A stretch of DNA of 64,000 nucleotides, taken from Bacillota bacterium. GTDB taxonomy: Bacteria; Bacillota; Bacilli; Paenibacillales; NBRC-103111. Below the pieces are notes generated by a model, which was not told where the DNA came from, did not search any database, and saw nothing but the letters and a program-made list of their open reading frames with translations. Shown here piece after piece: positions 8,771 through 18,630 of this stretch. Made by a program: the position numbers and the translations under genes. Within the stretch, counting starts at the first letter, position 1. The number at the start of each line of letters is the position of its first letter. The DNA is taken from contig JAEWMH010000055.1 in assembly GCA_023393235.1 (NCBI GenBank), positions 12,688 to 76,687 of the forward strand. Direction: 5' to 3'.

Positions 8771-10819
8771 TTACATCAGGGGTTTGAGCCCCTCCCATTT
8801 CACCGTCCAGCTGCCGTCCTGCGGGAAACCGGGGTTATGTCCCGGGGCATCGCTCCAGCCGCAGGCCATCATGGCGATAGCAGTCAACAGGCCGCCGTTG
8901 CCGGGCAGATAAGCGGAGAGCCCCGGGCGCTGGTAGTTGTGGCCGTTGACCAGGTAGGTATTTTTTACCGCATCCAATAAGAGGAAATCCACGGCCAGAT
9001 CCCCTTCGCCCAGCCGGGCCGCCGTCATGGCACACATGGGGAAGTCCCAGCCCCAGGCCGAATCCCACATCCAGACCTCCTTCACCTTGAGGAGGGTATT
9101 GCGCATAATCTCACGGTCCACCAGCGTGCCGGGCAGAATGCCCAAAGCCCCCAGCATGGACGGATGGTCACGGTTCTTGGCGGTAAAGGTATCCTCACAC
9201 AAGGCATGGGCCAAATACACGCCGTCCGCCTGGGGAGGAGGAGACATGGAGGATGCTACCTCCACCCATCCCGGATCCGCGGCCACACCCAAACGCTCCG
9301 CCCAGCGGATGGCAATCTCCAGCCCGTATTTCCAATATTCCAGCTCATACGGCGGGTTTTTGCTGCTGTGCAGCGGATGGCATTCCTGCGCCGGAATCAG
9401 CGGCGGGCCCAGGTCATAAGCTCCTGTTTCGTCATTCCAATGGGCGTAAGACACCATAAAGTCAGCAGAGGCAAATACAAGCTCCCGGAACCGCTCCAGA
9501 GTTGCCTGCGACGGGTCCGCCTTGTAGATCAGCTCCGCCATGGTCATAGGATGGGGCTGCTGCCAGATCAGGCCCGGCGCCACCGGGGAGGGGCAGGGTT
9601 TGCCGTCAAAGCCTACCATCTTGGGCCAACGGGCGCCTTCGTAGCCCTGGGACTCCGCCAGCTCCTTGGCGATGGGAAGGATGCGGGTGTACCAGTCCAT
9701 GCTTTTCAGCAGCTGGTCCTCGCGGCCCCACAGGGGAAAATGCGCACCGTGCCACCAATGCATCTCCAGGTGGGCCTTGCCGAACCAGCTGTTATACATC
9801 AGCCCTGTCTCCTGCGGAGGCAAGGAGCCTGCACTGTGCAGCGCGCACAAAAACTGGGACAGCACCACCCGGCGCTCCAGCTCGAAGGCGCGGGGATCGG
9901 TGCTGCCGGAGAAATCCACGGCCGCACCGCTTTGCCAGAAGGCCTCCCAATGGCGGCGGCTCCCCTCTTCAATCTCCGCAACGGTCACCGTATCCGGCTT
10001 CACCGGACCAAAAGCCACGGACAGCTCCAGGCTTTCACTTTCCAGCTCCGGAAGCAGGGTAATTTCGTGAATCCCGGTCTGCTCCAGCTGGCCGGCATTC
10101 CATTCCAGCTTAATCTCATAGCTGTCCTCGTCCATCACCCGGCCGATGCGGCCCTCTGTGGCTCTTTTTTCCAGAAGCAGGGTCGTATGCCGGTCATCAT
10201 TCCCCCAATCCAAATCCACTGCCTTGGCCCAGGCGGAATGCGTCATATCCGGAGCCGGGAAACGAAGGAAGATTTGCAGCCGTCCGGCGGCAATCAGGGA
10301 CGAACGTACGCGTACACCAATGGTATCCGCTTGGGGATGGCAGGAGGTAACCACACTGACAGGCACTCCCCGGACGCTGAATTCGCTGTGCAGAATACCT
10401 GTCCACAGGTCCATCCGCTGCCTGATCGCGGAGATATCCTCGGGGCCTGCCTCCTCTCCGGCTTCCAGCAGGAAGCGGAAGGATAACCGGCCCAGCTGCA
10501 GCCGGTGGGGATTCTGGCGGAGCCAGTGATACGCCTCGGGTTTACTCCCCGGCTTCATGGGGTAACCCACCATCCGTCCATGGGTATCAAACTGCTGCAG
10601 CTCTGCATCCTCCGCGGTAAATTTCCGGTGGCCCCCGGTAAAATGCCAGCCCCAATTGGATTGGGTGCCCAGGGGCACCTCATAGGCTTGCGGGAAGGTC
10701 TGCAGGCCGGTAATATCGGCGCTGAAGGCGAATTCTCCATTGCCCACGGTGAACGGGGACAACGGATCCCAATTTTTCAATTCCGGCTGGTGCCGTTCTA
10801 CAATCTTGCGTCTGTCCAT
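8771..10819 (-). CDS. Putative (alpha/alpha)6-barrel glycosidase of unassigned family
   Basis: The 682-residue protein looks like a six-hairpin glycosidase: a beta-sandwich-like N-terminus containing PFTVGNGEFAFSAD (22-35), then a helical barrel with NSWFGKAHLEMHWWHGAHF (343-361) and PLWGRED. The layout recalls GH65/GH95-type enzymes, but I cannot place it in a numbered family. There is no signal peptide. AAGGAGGAGCC sits directly before ATG 10819. It lies between the AraC-type regulator and the PL22 lyase, so a role on pectin-derived side chains is likely but inferred. Confidence 0.7.
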   Translation of the reverse strand: MDRRKIVERHQPELKNWDPLSPFTVGNGEFAFSADITGLQTFPQAYEVPLGTQSNWGWHFTGGHRKFTAEDAELQQFDTHGRMVGYPMKPGSKPEAYHWLRQNPHRLQLGRLSFRFLLEAGEEAGPEDISAIRQRMDLWTGILHSEFSVRGVPVSVVTSCHPQADTIGVRVRSSLIAAGRLQIFLRFPAPDMTHSAWAKAVDLDWGNDDRHTTLLLEKRATEGRIGRVMDEDSYEIKLEWNAGQLEQTGIHEITLLPELESESLELSVAFGPVKPDTVTVAEIEEGSRRHWEAFWQSGAAVDFSGSTDPRAFELERRVVLSQFLCALHSAGSLPPQETGLMYNSWFGKAHLEMHWWHGAHFPLWGREDQLLKSMDWYTRILPIAKELAESQGYEGARWPKMVGFDGKPCPSPVAPGLIWQQPHPMTMAELIYKADPSQATLERFRELVFASADFMVSYAHWNDETGAYDLGPPLIPAQECHPLHSSKNPPYELEYWKYGLEIAIRWAERLGVAADPGWVEVASSMSPPPQADGVYLAHALCEDTFTAKNRDHPSMLGALGILPGTLVDREIMRNTLLKVKEVWMWDSAWGWDFPMCAMTAARLGEGDLAVDFLLLDAVKNTYLVNGHNYQRPGLSAYLPGNGGLLTAIAMMACGWSDAPGHNPGFPQDGSWTVKWEGLKPLM

Positions 10820-10861
10820 GGCTCCTCCTTGTGGCGGAAGCCGGAAACGCCTGGCCGGAAG

Positions 10862-13159
10862 CTACTCCAGCAAGGCGTCCGTCCGGATTCTCATCATGTC
10901 CCGGTACTTGCCGGGCGTAATGTCCTTGTATTTGCGAAAGCTGCGGATAAAGCTGTTCTCGTGCTGGTAGCCTACCTGCTGGGCGATATCCGATATCTTG
11001 TAGTCGGTTTTGAGCAGCAGCTCCGCGGCCCGGTCCATCCGCAGGCGGGTAAGGTAGTTGTAGATGGTTTCGCCGGTTTCCTGCTTGAACACCTGGCTGG
11101 CCAGGCTGCTGCTGATCTCGATGGATTCAGCGATCTCGGGGATGCCGATAGGCTCCCCTAACCGCTGCTTCATGTAGTCGATCATCCGGTGGCACAGGAT
11201 AAAATCCTTGCTGGCGATGAGCCGGTGGAACCCCTCCGCCATCCGGATAGCCCGGGTGGAGAGCTCGCCTCCAATGTCCTCCAGGGTAAGCGTATCGAAC
11301 CGTTCAAACCCGTGGCCGGGTGTGGAATCCTGCGGTGTAGTCCGGAGCTCCTCAATCCGTTCTGCCGTCTCCTGCAAAAGTGCTGCCGCAGCTGTAGGAT
11401 ACCCGTACCGGGAACGGATGGAGGCCGTCAGCCGGCCCACCGCCGCTGCCGCCGCTTCCGTCTCTCCGGCCTGGATAGCCCGGATCAGCTCTCCCATCGT
11501 CTCCTCGTCGGACAACGGCTCCATCACTTCATGGCCCGAGACCTCCCGGAAGGATATGACCTGCCCGTAACCCTGGTAAAGCCGGTAGGTAAGGGCATTC
11601 TCCGCCTCCAGCATCCCCTGGCGCAGCCGGGTAACGTCTGTCTGGGGGTTGCTGATACCGGCAGATACACTGAACTTCAGGAGCCGGGAAACCACCTCGA
11701 TGGCCTCCGCCAGAATATGCTCCGCCTTGGATTCCGCCTCCGGCTGTTTCGGCTGGAGGAGGATGGCGGTTTTGTCGTAGCCGAAGTCGGCGCAGACAAT
11801 TCTCCATTGGGGCTCGGACAGCTCGGCGGCAATGTTGGCCAGCGCGAACTTCAGGAGCGACCGGTCCCCGGCAGGGAAGGTCCGTTCGAACTCCTCGAAC
11901 CGGTCAATGGACAGAATGGCAACCGTCACGGGTGCCTCTGACCAATCTCCGAAGTACCGCCCCCATTTTTCCCGGATATCCCGCTTGCCTGTGAGATTGC
12001 CCATGTAGATGTCGTATAGCAGCTTGGAGGAAGCCTCGGACATGGTTTCCCGGATCAGCTGGGCCAGATGGGCATGGTTGCTCAGCAGCTCTCCGGCCAG
12101 CTTTTCCAGGTCAATCCCGTCGGGATTGCCGCTTTTGCGGCTGCTGCCGCCGTAGGTGTTGAACAGCTGCTTCAAGCGCCGAATCGGACGGTAGGCGGCG
12201 GCGTTGATATAGAAGACCGTAACCAGGCCGATGAGAATGGCCGCCAGAGAAACCAGCAGCACGGCATCCCGGACGGTTTTGGACTTGGCCAGGAGGCTGT
12301 CCTGCTCGATGATGGACACGAAGCGCCACCCTGTCTCCGGGGATTCCAGCTGGTTCACCAGAAGCTTGCGCCCCTGATACGGCATCTCATAGGTGCCGTC
12401 CACGGACATTTCCCGGATGCCCTCCCGGATCGCCTCTTGGTCCACCTGGTAATTGGAGGCGGAATACAGCACCTCATCCTGCTGGTTAATGATGTAGCGC
12501 ATCCGGTTGAGGTTGTTCAGCACCGGCGGGTTGAGCCGGGCGAAGAGGTCGTCGCTTTTCAGGTTGACGGCGACAATCCCCTTGAATTGGCCTTGAATCA
12601 TAATCTTGCGGAACAGGGTGATCTCCGAACCTTTGCTCCCCGCTCCCTCCGGGACCTGCCGTTTCTTGATAAGGGTCATGCGGTCCCCGAATTCATGCTG
12701 GACGCTGACCCAGTCCGAATCCACGAAGGTCAGTCTGCTGGAGCTGTAGCCCTGGGGCAGGGCAAGAAAGCTTTCCCGGCTCAAATCATATACGTAGAGG
12801 CTTTTGATATACTGGGAATTGCCGATGAGCGTGGATAAAAGCTGGTACAGCTCAGAAATATTGGCGAAGGAGTTCTGCACCTCTGCGGTTAGAAACTCAT
12901 AAATCCGGCTGTTCACCGCCACCTGGACGGCTACCTTGTCACTTTCCTTGATGGATTCGTCGATGACACTCATGTTCAGCTGCAGCATCTGCCGCTGGGG
13001 CTCACTGAGCTCCTCCTGCAGCACCGATTTGGAGGTGTAGTAGGAGGTCAGGCTCACCGCCAGAATAATGATGAAAACGATTACGGTCTGTACCAGCACG
13101 AGCCGTGCTTGTGTATGGGCAAAGTTGCTTTTCACCCAATTCTTGAAGGATTGTGTCAC
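10862..13159 (-). CDS. AraC-family membrane sensor-regulator (YtdP/YesS-like)
   Basis: The 765-residue protein has a membrane segment at about 20-40, an extracellular sensing region, a second membrane segment at about 300, a degenerate GGDEF-like region (ILSIDRFEEFERTFPAGDRSL) and a C-terminal AraC DNA-binding domain with two helix-turn-helices (IPEIAESIEISSSLASQVFK and ISDIAQQVGYQHENSFIR). Such one-component regulators switch on neighbouring polysaccharide loci. GTG 13159 is chosen because AAGGTGG lies nine bases upstream; an ATG at 13252 would add 31 unlikely residues. Confidence 0.88.
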   Translation of the reverse strand: MTQSFKNWVKSNFAHTQARLVLVQTVIVFIIILAVSLTSYYTSKSVLQEELSEPQRQMLQLNMSVIDESIKESDKVAVQVAVNSRIYEFLTAEVQNSFANISELYQLLSTLIGNSQYIKSLYVYDLSRESFLALPQGYSSSRLTFVDSDWVSVQHEFGDRMTLIKKRQVPEGAGSKGSEITLFRKIMIQGQFKGIVAVNLKSDDLFARLNPPVLNNLNRMRYIINQQDEVLYSASNYQVDQEAIREGIREMSVDGTYEMPYQGRKLLVNQLESPETGWRFVSIIEQDSLLAKSKTVRDAVLLVSLAAILIGLVTVFYINAAAYRPIRRLKQLFNTYGGSSRKSGNPDGIDLEKLAGELLSNHAHLAQLIRETMSEASSKLLYDIYMGNLTGKRDIREKWGRYFGDWSEAPVTVAILSIDRFEEFERTFPAGDRSLLKFALANIAAELSEPQWRIVCADFGYDKTAILLQPKQPEAESKAEHILAEAIEVVSRLLKFSVSAGISNPQTDVTRLRQGMLEAENALTYRLYQGYGQVISFREVSGHEVMEPLSDEETMGELIRAIQAGETEAAAAAVGRLTASIRSRYGYPTAAAALLQETAERIEELRTTPQDSTPGHGFERFDTLTLEDIGGELSTRAIRMAEGFHRLIASKDFILCHRMIDYMKQRLGEPIGIPEIAESIEISSSLASQVFKQETGETIYNYLTRLRMDRAAELLLKTDYKISDIAQQVGYQHENSFIRSFRKYKDITPGKYRDMMRIRTDALLE

Positions 13160-13368
13160 GGTTTTAGCCCACCTTATAGTCAGGATGCTACCCTGAAGCA
13201 ACACGGTCCAGGCCGCAGGCCGGATGTGTTGTTGAAGCCTCGAGATCGGCACAGCCGATTTGAGGGCCTTCTTCGATATTCATCGTTCTTCGGTGCGGCA
13301 GGTGCCGCAGCATGGGTGCCTGTACCCATTATAACGCGGCCGCTCACCCGTGACACGCTCCTGGGAGT

Positions 13369-15561
13369 CTATCCCCGCAGATACTCCCTCATCCGCTCCG
13401 CCTCAATGCCCGCCAAGAGCACAATGCCGATGCCGTGGGTATCGTTGAGGTTCCAGCCCAGATCATGCTTATAGTAGGAATGGGAGTGGGACCAGCTGGA
13501 GCCCTTGCAGACTCCGTAAAGATTGCCGTGCCGGTCGATGGTGCGGCTGCACAGACCCAGCCAGCCCTTCTGCACCGCCTGGGCATAACGCTCCGGCTCC
13601 TCCAGCCAGCCATGCCGGACGCCCAGGGCGAAGCCGTACATGAACATGGAGGTGCAGGAGGATTCCTCATAGGATTCATGGTCCACCAGCACCTGGTGCC
13701 ACAGCCCGTTAGGGCCCTGGAGCCGGAGATACCCCTCCGCCAGCTCCCGGTAGAAGGCCAGCACTGCCGGATAATCCCGGTGATCCGACCGCAGAACGGA
13801 CAGCAGCACCGCCAGGGAGAAGAACACCCAGCCGTTGCCCCGGCCCCAGGCCGTACCGGATTGGCGGTTCTCCGATACATTGAACACATGGCTCATGATC
13901 TGCCGTTCCGGCATATACAGGTAGTTCTTGTACAGCAAGAGCTGCCTGGCCGCTTCATCCACATAAGCCGGGTTCCCGGAAAGCTCGGCATAACGGCACA
14001 GGAAGGGAACACTCATGTACATATCGTCACACCACATCGTGTTGCGCATACTGATGGATACGCCGGCCTTGCGGTACAGCGCCCCGTCCGGCATCCGGTC
14101 CTGCTCCTCCATAATATAACGGGCGATGTCGTCCGCCGCCTGCTCCACTCCCTTAATAGGCCGGAGACGGGAGGCCAGAATGGACAATGCCCCGAAGGAG
14201 CCGCAATCGTCCAGACTGTCCACATGGGAGAGCTGGTTATTCAGGCCGGCCGCTCCGAAGGTTTCCCGATCCCAGAGGGAATAGGCATAGGTGGAGGTGG
14301 CAAATTCCACATGCCGCGCCACATAATCCGCCAGATCACTGCGGCCCAGCTGCTTGGAGGTCTCCAGAAGGCCGAACAGGGTTACGCCCAGGGGATAATT
14401 CCAGCGGCCGAACAGCTCATTCTCCAGGAAAGGCCGCACATGGGCCCCAGGTTCGCCGGCCATCCAGAAGCAAGGCCCGTCGATTCCGGGCGCAACCGTG
14501 TCCATAGCCAGGTAGGGGGTTATACTTGAAACCGCCTCCGAGGTAAAAGGACCGAGATAAAGCCAATTCCCTCTCCAGCCGTGCACCCGGCAGGGCTGGA
14601 CCAGCTCCGCCCCCGGTGTCAGAAGCGAGAGGGTAAAACCCCAGCCCTGCTTCCCGCAGGTGCTGCGGGCTACCAGTTCCCCGCTTCCCGGTGCAGCGTC
14701 CAGCTCCAGGGCAAAATCCCCCGCCTCCCGGGACGCATAAACACGGGTCCCGTTCCATTCCAGCTCCAAGGGACCGCGTGCGGTGCCTGCAACAGCAATC
14801 CTGGCGGGCTGAAGCCCCGGATTCACCAGCTTGGTCCAGGCATACGCGGTAAGCTCCGGACGGTTGCCGAAGAGAGAGTCCAGCGGGCATGGGCTTGCGT
14901 CCTGCCCGGCTGCTTCCCCGTTCCCGGCGGGAACCAAGCGCTCCGGGAGCCATCCGGAGTGGATATGACCTTCCGGCTCAGCGGCAGCGGGAATGCGGTC
15001 CAGAGGCCGGTCCAGGGGTGCCGTGTAGATCCAGCCCTCCTCACCCTCCCGCTCCAGAGAAGGGGCAAGAAAATGCAGAGGTTTGTTCTTGCGGTTGCCG
15101 GTGCCGAATTCGGCTCCCGCGCCGCCGGCGCTGTTTTTGCCCAGCTCCAGCACAAAATGGTTCCAGCCCTTCACCAGGTTCACCTTCAGCTTGAGCACCG
15201 GCAGCTCGGCGGACTCCTCCTCAGGGGAAGTGCCCACACGCTGCTGGCCGTTGTGATAAAGCCGCACCGGTCCGGAGGGACGGAGGTGGAAGATGAATTC
15301 CTCCCCTTCTGCGCTCCACAGTTTGGCCCAGGCATATACGAGCTGGCCTTCTTGCATGGATGGGAACATACTTGCCAGCGGGAAGGCGTACATGTGGTTA
15401 TCCAGCTTGCGGATGGGCGACCTCCGCGTCACCCGGTAGACGGGTCCATGAGGCGGGTTGGCCCCGATATAACGCTGCGCCATGGTCTCCAGCACATGGG
15501 GAATGCTGGTGCCTGCGCTTTCTCCCGCCATGCTTTCACGGGGATCGAAGTATTGGGTCAT
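13369..15561 (-). CDS. Two-domain GH105-type unsaturated uronyl hydrolase
   Basis: The 730-residue protein combines an N-terminal beta-rich region of about 370 residues with a C-terminal GH105/GH88-like barrel. The barrel shows TMWCDDMYMSVPFLCRYAEL, SGTAWGRGNGWVFFSLAVLL, GLWHQVLVDHESYEESSCTS and LNDTHGIGIVLLAG. These are family motifs for removing unsaturated uronic acids from oligosaccharides. ATG overlaps the stop of the upstream oxidoreductase gene by 4 bp. The extra N-terminal domain distinguishes it from the compact GH105 protein at 6306-7451. Confidence 0.82.
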   Translation of the reverse strand: MTQYFDPRESMAGESAGTSIPHVLETMAQRYIGANPPHGPVYRVTRRSPIRKLDNHMYAFPLASMFPSMQEGQLVYAWAKLWSAEGEEFIFHLRPSGPVRLYHNGQQRVGTSPEEESAELPVLKLKVNLVKGWNHFVLELGKNSAGGAGAEFGTGNRKNKPLHFLAPSLEREGEEGWIYTAPLDRPLDRIPAAAEPEGHIHSGWLPERLVPAGNGEAAGQDASPCPLDSLFGNRPELTAYAWTKLVNPGLQPARIAVAGTARGPLELEWNGTRVYASREAGDFALELDAAPGSGELVARSTCGKQGWGFTLSLLTPGAELVQPCRVHGWRGNWLYLGPFTSEAVSSITPYLAMDTVAPGIDGPCFWMAGEPGAHVRPFLENELFGRWNYPLGVTLFGLLETSKQLGRSDLADYVARHVEFATSTYAYSLWDRETFGAAGLNNQLSHVDSLDDCGSFGALSILASRLRPIKGVEQAADDIARYIMEEQDRMPDGALYRKAGVSISMRNTMWCDDMYMSVPFLCRYAELSGNPAYVDEAARQLLLYKNYLYMPERQIMSHVFNVSENRQSGTAWGRGNGWVFFSLAVLLSVLRSDHRDYPAVLAFYRELAEGYLRLQGPNGLWHQVLVDHESYEESSCTSMFMYGFALGVRHGWLEEPERYAQAVQKGWLGLCSRTIDRHGNLYGVCKGSSWSHSHSYYKHDLGWNLNDTHGIGIVLLAGIEAERMREYLRG

Positions 15562-16898
15562 TGGTCCGCCGCTCCTTTGCCTGCCGCGCTGGTGACCGCT
15601 TCCCGTGAGCCGCCGCCACCCAGCACCTCTTCAATGGTGATGGGACGGTGCTCCTTCACGGAGCGCCAAACGGCCTCGCCTGTGGCTACGGAGTACGCGC
15701 CATCCTCTGCCCCCGACAAAATCTTGTAGGGGCGGTATTGATCCTCGCCCAGGAACAGGTCCTCGATCAAAAGCGGATCACCGCCGCCGTGGCCGCCTTC
15801 CCGGTGCACCACATGGATGGTTTCCTTGGAGCCGAACAGCGGGAAGTAGTCGATGGTCTGTACCGGCGTCGGGAACGGAGTCCGCGCTGGCATATGGTAT
15901 TCCACTGTCTCCAGGCGCCCCTTGGTGCCGTTGATGGCCAGACGGTAGCCTTCGTACGGCAGGGAGAAATTAACCGAATAGCTTAACAAGGCGCCGCCGT
16001 TATAGCGGATTGTGGCCGTATAGGTGTCCTCAATTTTGATGTCGGAATCAAAGATGCAGCGGTCAGGACGGTATTCGGAAAAGGGAAACGCATTCTTCAC
16101 CGCTTCCATATTACCAAGATGGTCGTCCGGCACGCGGATGTTCTTGCTGCGGGAATTCCAGCGGGAATAATATTCACACTGGCCGGTGTAATCGCAGGTG
16201 CCGCAGAAGCGCCCGTCCTCCTTCTTGGGGTTGGCCTCCCCTTCCGCGCCGTAATAGTTCAGCGCCCCGTAAGCGAACACTTCTACCGGCTTTTGGTCCA
16301 GCCACCAGTTCACCAAGTCAAAATGATGGGTGCTCTTATGCACGGACAAGCCGCCGGACAGCTCCCGCTGCCGGTTCCAGCGTTTGAAGTAGCTGGAGCC
16401 GTGAAAGGTGTCCAAATACCAGTTGAGATCCACGGAGGTGATCCGCCCCAGCTTGCCGCTGGCCACAATCTCCTTGATTTTGGTATGAACCGGGCCGTAG
16501 CGGTAGTTGAAGGTAACGGTCACCTTGCCCTTGCTGGCCTTCTCGGCCTCCATCACCTGGCGGCATTGCTCCCCTGTGATAACCATGGGTTTTTCGGTAA
16601 TCACATCCAGGTCGTGCTCCAGAGCAGCAATGATGTACCGGGCATGGGTATCGTCACGGCCTGCCACGATAATGCAATCCGGGCGGGTTTCCTTCACCAT
16701 CCGGTCGAATTCATCCTCCCCGTAGGTGTTGATGTCCGCATGCTCGGGAAACCGGGACCGGTAGGTATCGAACCGCACCGGGTCCACATCGAGCAGACCC
16801 ACAACCTCACAGGTTGCGGAGAAGGTGCTCCAGATGGGCTTGACGAACATCCCCAAAGCACGGCCGCTGACGCCGCAGATGGCGTATCTTTTTTTCAT
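15558..16898 (-). CDS. Gfo/Idh/MocA-family oxidoreductase
   Basis: The 446-residue protein starts MKKRYAICGVSGRALGMF, a Rossmann NAD(P)-binding opening, and carries the family EKP motif in VITEKPMVITGEQC. A catalytic-type segment GGLSVHKSTHHFDLVNWW follows. It has a Cys cluster (CGTCDYTGQC) also present in a paralogue at 50033-51337. The substrate is not known; sugar or uronate oxidation is usual. ATG 16898 is favoured (AAGGGA twelve bases upstream) over an ORF extension to 16961. It sits between the binding protein and a GH105 gene. Confidence 0.85.
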   Translation of the reverse strand: MKKRYAICGVSGRALGMFVKPIWSTFSATCEVVGLLDVDPVRFDTYRSRFPEHADINTYGEDEFDRMVKETRPDCIIVAGRDDTHARYIIAALEHDLDVITEKPMVITGEQCRQVMEAEKASKGKVTVTFNYRYGPVHTKIKEIVASGKLGRITSVDLNWYLDTFHGSSYFKRWNRQRELSGGLSVHKSTHHFDLVNWWLDQKPVEVFAYGALNYYGAEGEANPKKEDGRFCGTCDYTGQCEYYSRWNSRSKNIRVPDDHLGNMEAVKNAFPFSEYRPDRCIFDSDIKIEDTYTATIRYNGGALLSYSVNFSLPYEGYRLAINGTKGRLETVEYHMPARTPFPTPVQTIDYFPLFGSKETIHVVHREGGHGGGDPLLIEDLFLGEDQYRPYKILSGAEDGAYSVATGEAVWRSVKEHRPITIEEVLGGGGSREAVTSAAGKGAADQ

Positions 16899-16931
16899 GG
16901 CAATATACATTCCCTTCCGTATGTTGGAAAT

Positions 16932-16968
16932 CTGCCCGGCGAAGGAGTGAATAGGCTCCACCGGGCAG
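16932..16968 (-). terminator. Intercistronic hairpin between binding protein and oxidoreductase genes
   Basis: Stem CTGCCCGG/CCGGGCAG lies 11 bp after the stop of the solute-binding protein gene. It lacks a long T-run, so it may be a partial terminator or an RNA-stabilising element that lets the binding protein be made in excess. Confidence 0.5.
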
Positions 16969-16978
16969 ACCCGTTATG

Positions 16979-18523
16979 TTATTTTTTTACTTTGGCATAC
17001 CATTCCTGAACCCGTTTGGTGACGGTCTCGCCGCCTGCCTTTTTCCACCGGTCCACGAACTCATCGAACTTCTCAATCGGCCATTCGCCGATGACGATCT
17101 TGGTCAGATATTCCTGGAAGAGCTTGTGGGACTGGATGTCCGGGAACCCTTCGTATACGGTGTTCGGCAGGCCGTCACCCGCAATACGGCGGGCATCCGC
17201 GGTGCTGACTACAAAAATGTCGGATACCATCTTCTGCATATTCTCCGGAATGGTTTCCTTAATCCGGATATCCATGTCGTCCTTGGTGGTCAGGTTGCGC
17301 ATACCCAGACCCAAGGGACGGCTGTCCTCCGCCGGGAGGATTACCTTCTTGCCGTCCACCACCTGATGCTGCAAACCCTCGATGCCGAAGCGGGTAAATT
17401 CGGCGTTATTGGTGTCATAGAAGAAGTCCAGCAGCTTCAGGGATGCTTCCGCCTTACCCTTGGCCGAGGTGGGGATGATCCATTCCGGCTCGCCCATGCT
17501 CTTCTGGGTGACGAACGCCTGGAAACCCTCTGCCTTGGGCAGCGGCATCCCGATGATATAAGCATTGGGGGCGCTCTTCTGCATAGCTGTAAAGCGGTCG
17601 CGCAGGTTGGCGGGAAGGTGGTACCAGCTGCCCAGCAGGTTGTTGTTGATTTTGGCCGTGCAGATGTCGCCTTTGTTCAGGTAGGTTTCATTGTCCAGAA
17701 GCTTCTCCGCATACAGCTCACGGATAAAGCCGATGGCGGCCTTCATGTTGGGAGTCACGCCGGCATATTGGATCTGGCCGTTGTACTCATCCCATTCCGG
17801 GCTGCCTTCCCACATGGCCACGCCGTACATGGCAAACAGGTGGTCCATCCACTTGCCGAACTCCCGGCCGGAGGTGGGCAGCTCGTCAGGCTTTCCGTTG
17901 CCGTTGGGGTCCTTGTCGCGGAAGGCTTTAAGCACTTCCTTGTATTCCGCTGTGGTTTTGGGCAGCGGCAGGCCAACCTTGTCCAGCCAGTCCTTGCGGA
18001 TCAGCGGCGCCCGTTCAGGCACCAGGAATACCTTGGGCACGTAATAAATTTTCCCGTCCGGCGAAGCGGAACGGACTACATCCCATGCTTCCTTGGGGAT
18101 GTTCTTCCATACGTTGGGCGCATATTTGGGCAGCAGGTCATCCAGTGCAAGAGCGCCGCCTTGTTTGATCAGAGTCTGCTCGATGCCGCCGATGGGGCGC
18201 AGAATATCCGGCATGTCTGCGGAGGCGATCATCAGATTGAGATATTCCGTAGGTTCGGAGCCCGGGGGAGTGGTCATCAGCTGGTACTGCACTCCGGTTT
18301 TTTCTTCCACATATTTCACATGGGGATTATTCGCATCGGGAATGGTGCCTACGCCCATATGGCTCTTGAACACCTTAACCTGCACACTTTTGCCGCTTTG
18401 GGCTGCCGCTCCCGGGTCACCGGCCGCGTCCTCCTTGCCGGAGCATCCGGCCAAGGCCGTTACGGCCAGAAGCGAAGCCAGTCCGGTCAGCTGCACAGAT
18501 TTGCCAAGCCAACGTTTTGTCAT
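16979..18523 (-). CDS. Carbohydrate ABC transporter solute-binding lipoprotein (LplA/YtcQ-like)
   Basis: The 514-residue protein begins with a signal peptide ending in the lipobox ALAGC (Cys at about 26), so it is anchored on the outer face of the membrane. The body has family 1 binding-protein features, with DPNGNGKPDELPTS resembling the Ca-site-like loop typical of Paenibacillus LplA proteins. It would deliver oligosaccharides to the two permeases at 18631-20468. GGGAGG lies upstream of ATG 18523. Confidence 0.9.
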   Translation of the reverse strand: MTKRWLGKSVQLTGLASLLAVTALAGCSGKEDAAGDPGAAAQSGKSVQVKVFKSHMGVGTIPDANNPHVKYVEEKTGVQYQLMTTPPGSEPTEYLNLMIASADMPDILRPIGGIEQTLIKQGGALALDDLLPKYAPNVWKNIPKEAWDVVRSASPDGKIYYVPKVFLVPERAPLIRKDWLDKVGLPLPKTTAEYKEVLKAFRDKDPNGNGKPDELPTSGREFGKWMDHLFAMYGVAMWEGSPEWDEYNGQIQYAGVTPNMKAAIGFIRELYAEKLLDNETYLNKGDICTAKINNNLLGSWYHLPANLRDRFTAMQKSAPNAYIIGMPLPKAEGFQAFVTQKSMGEPEWIIPTSAKGKAEASLKLLDFFYDTNNAEFTRFGIEGLQHQVVDGKKVILPAEDSRPLGLGMRNLTTKDDMDIRIKETIPENMQKMVSDIFVVSTADARRIAGDGLPNTVYEGFPDIQSHKLFQEYLTKIVIGEWPIEKFDEFVDRWKKAGGETVTKRVQEWYAKVKK

Positions 18524-18630
18524 GTATAAATCCTCCCTTTTTAATTGAAGATGCCGTGGAAAATCTGTTCCTATATCAAGCCGTGTCCGGCCTAATACCG
18601 TTGCTGCATGTTATCTGTGGCCGGGAACCG

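Noticed and set aside
7595..8980. Long open frame on the plus strand opposite the PL22 lyase gene (461 codons)
   Set aside because: It is antisense to a clearly recognised enzyme and its product is His/Gln/Arg-rich with no domain, as expected from high-GC antisense frames.
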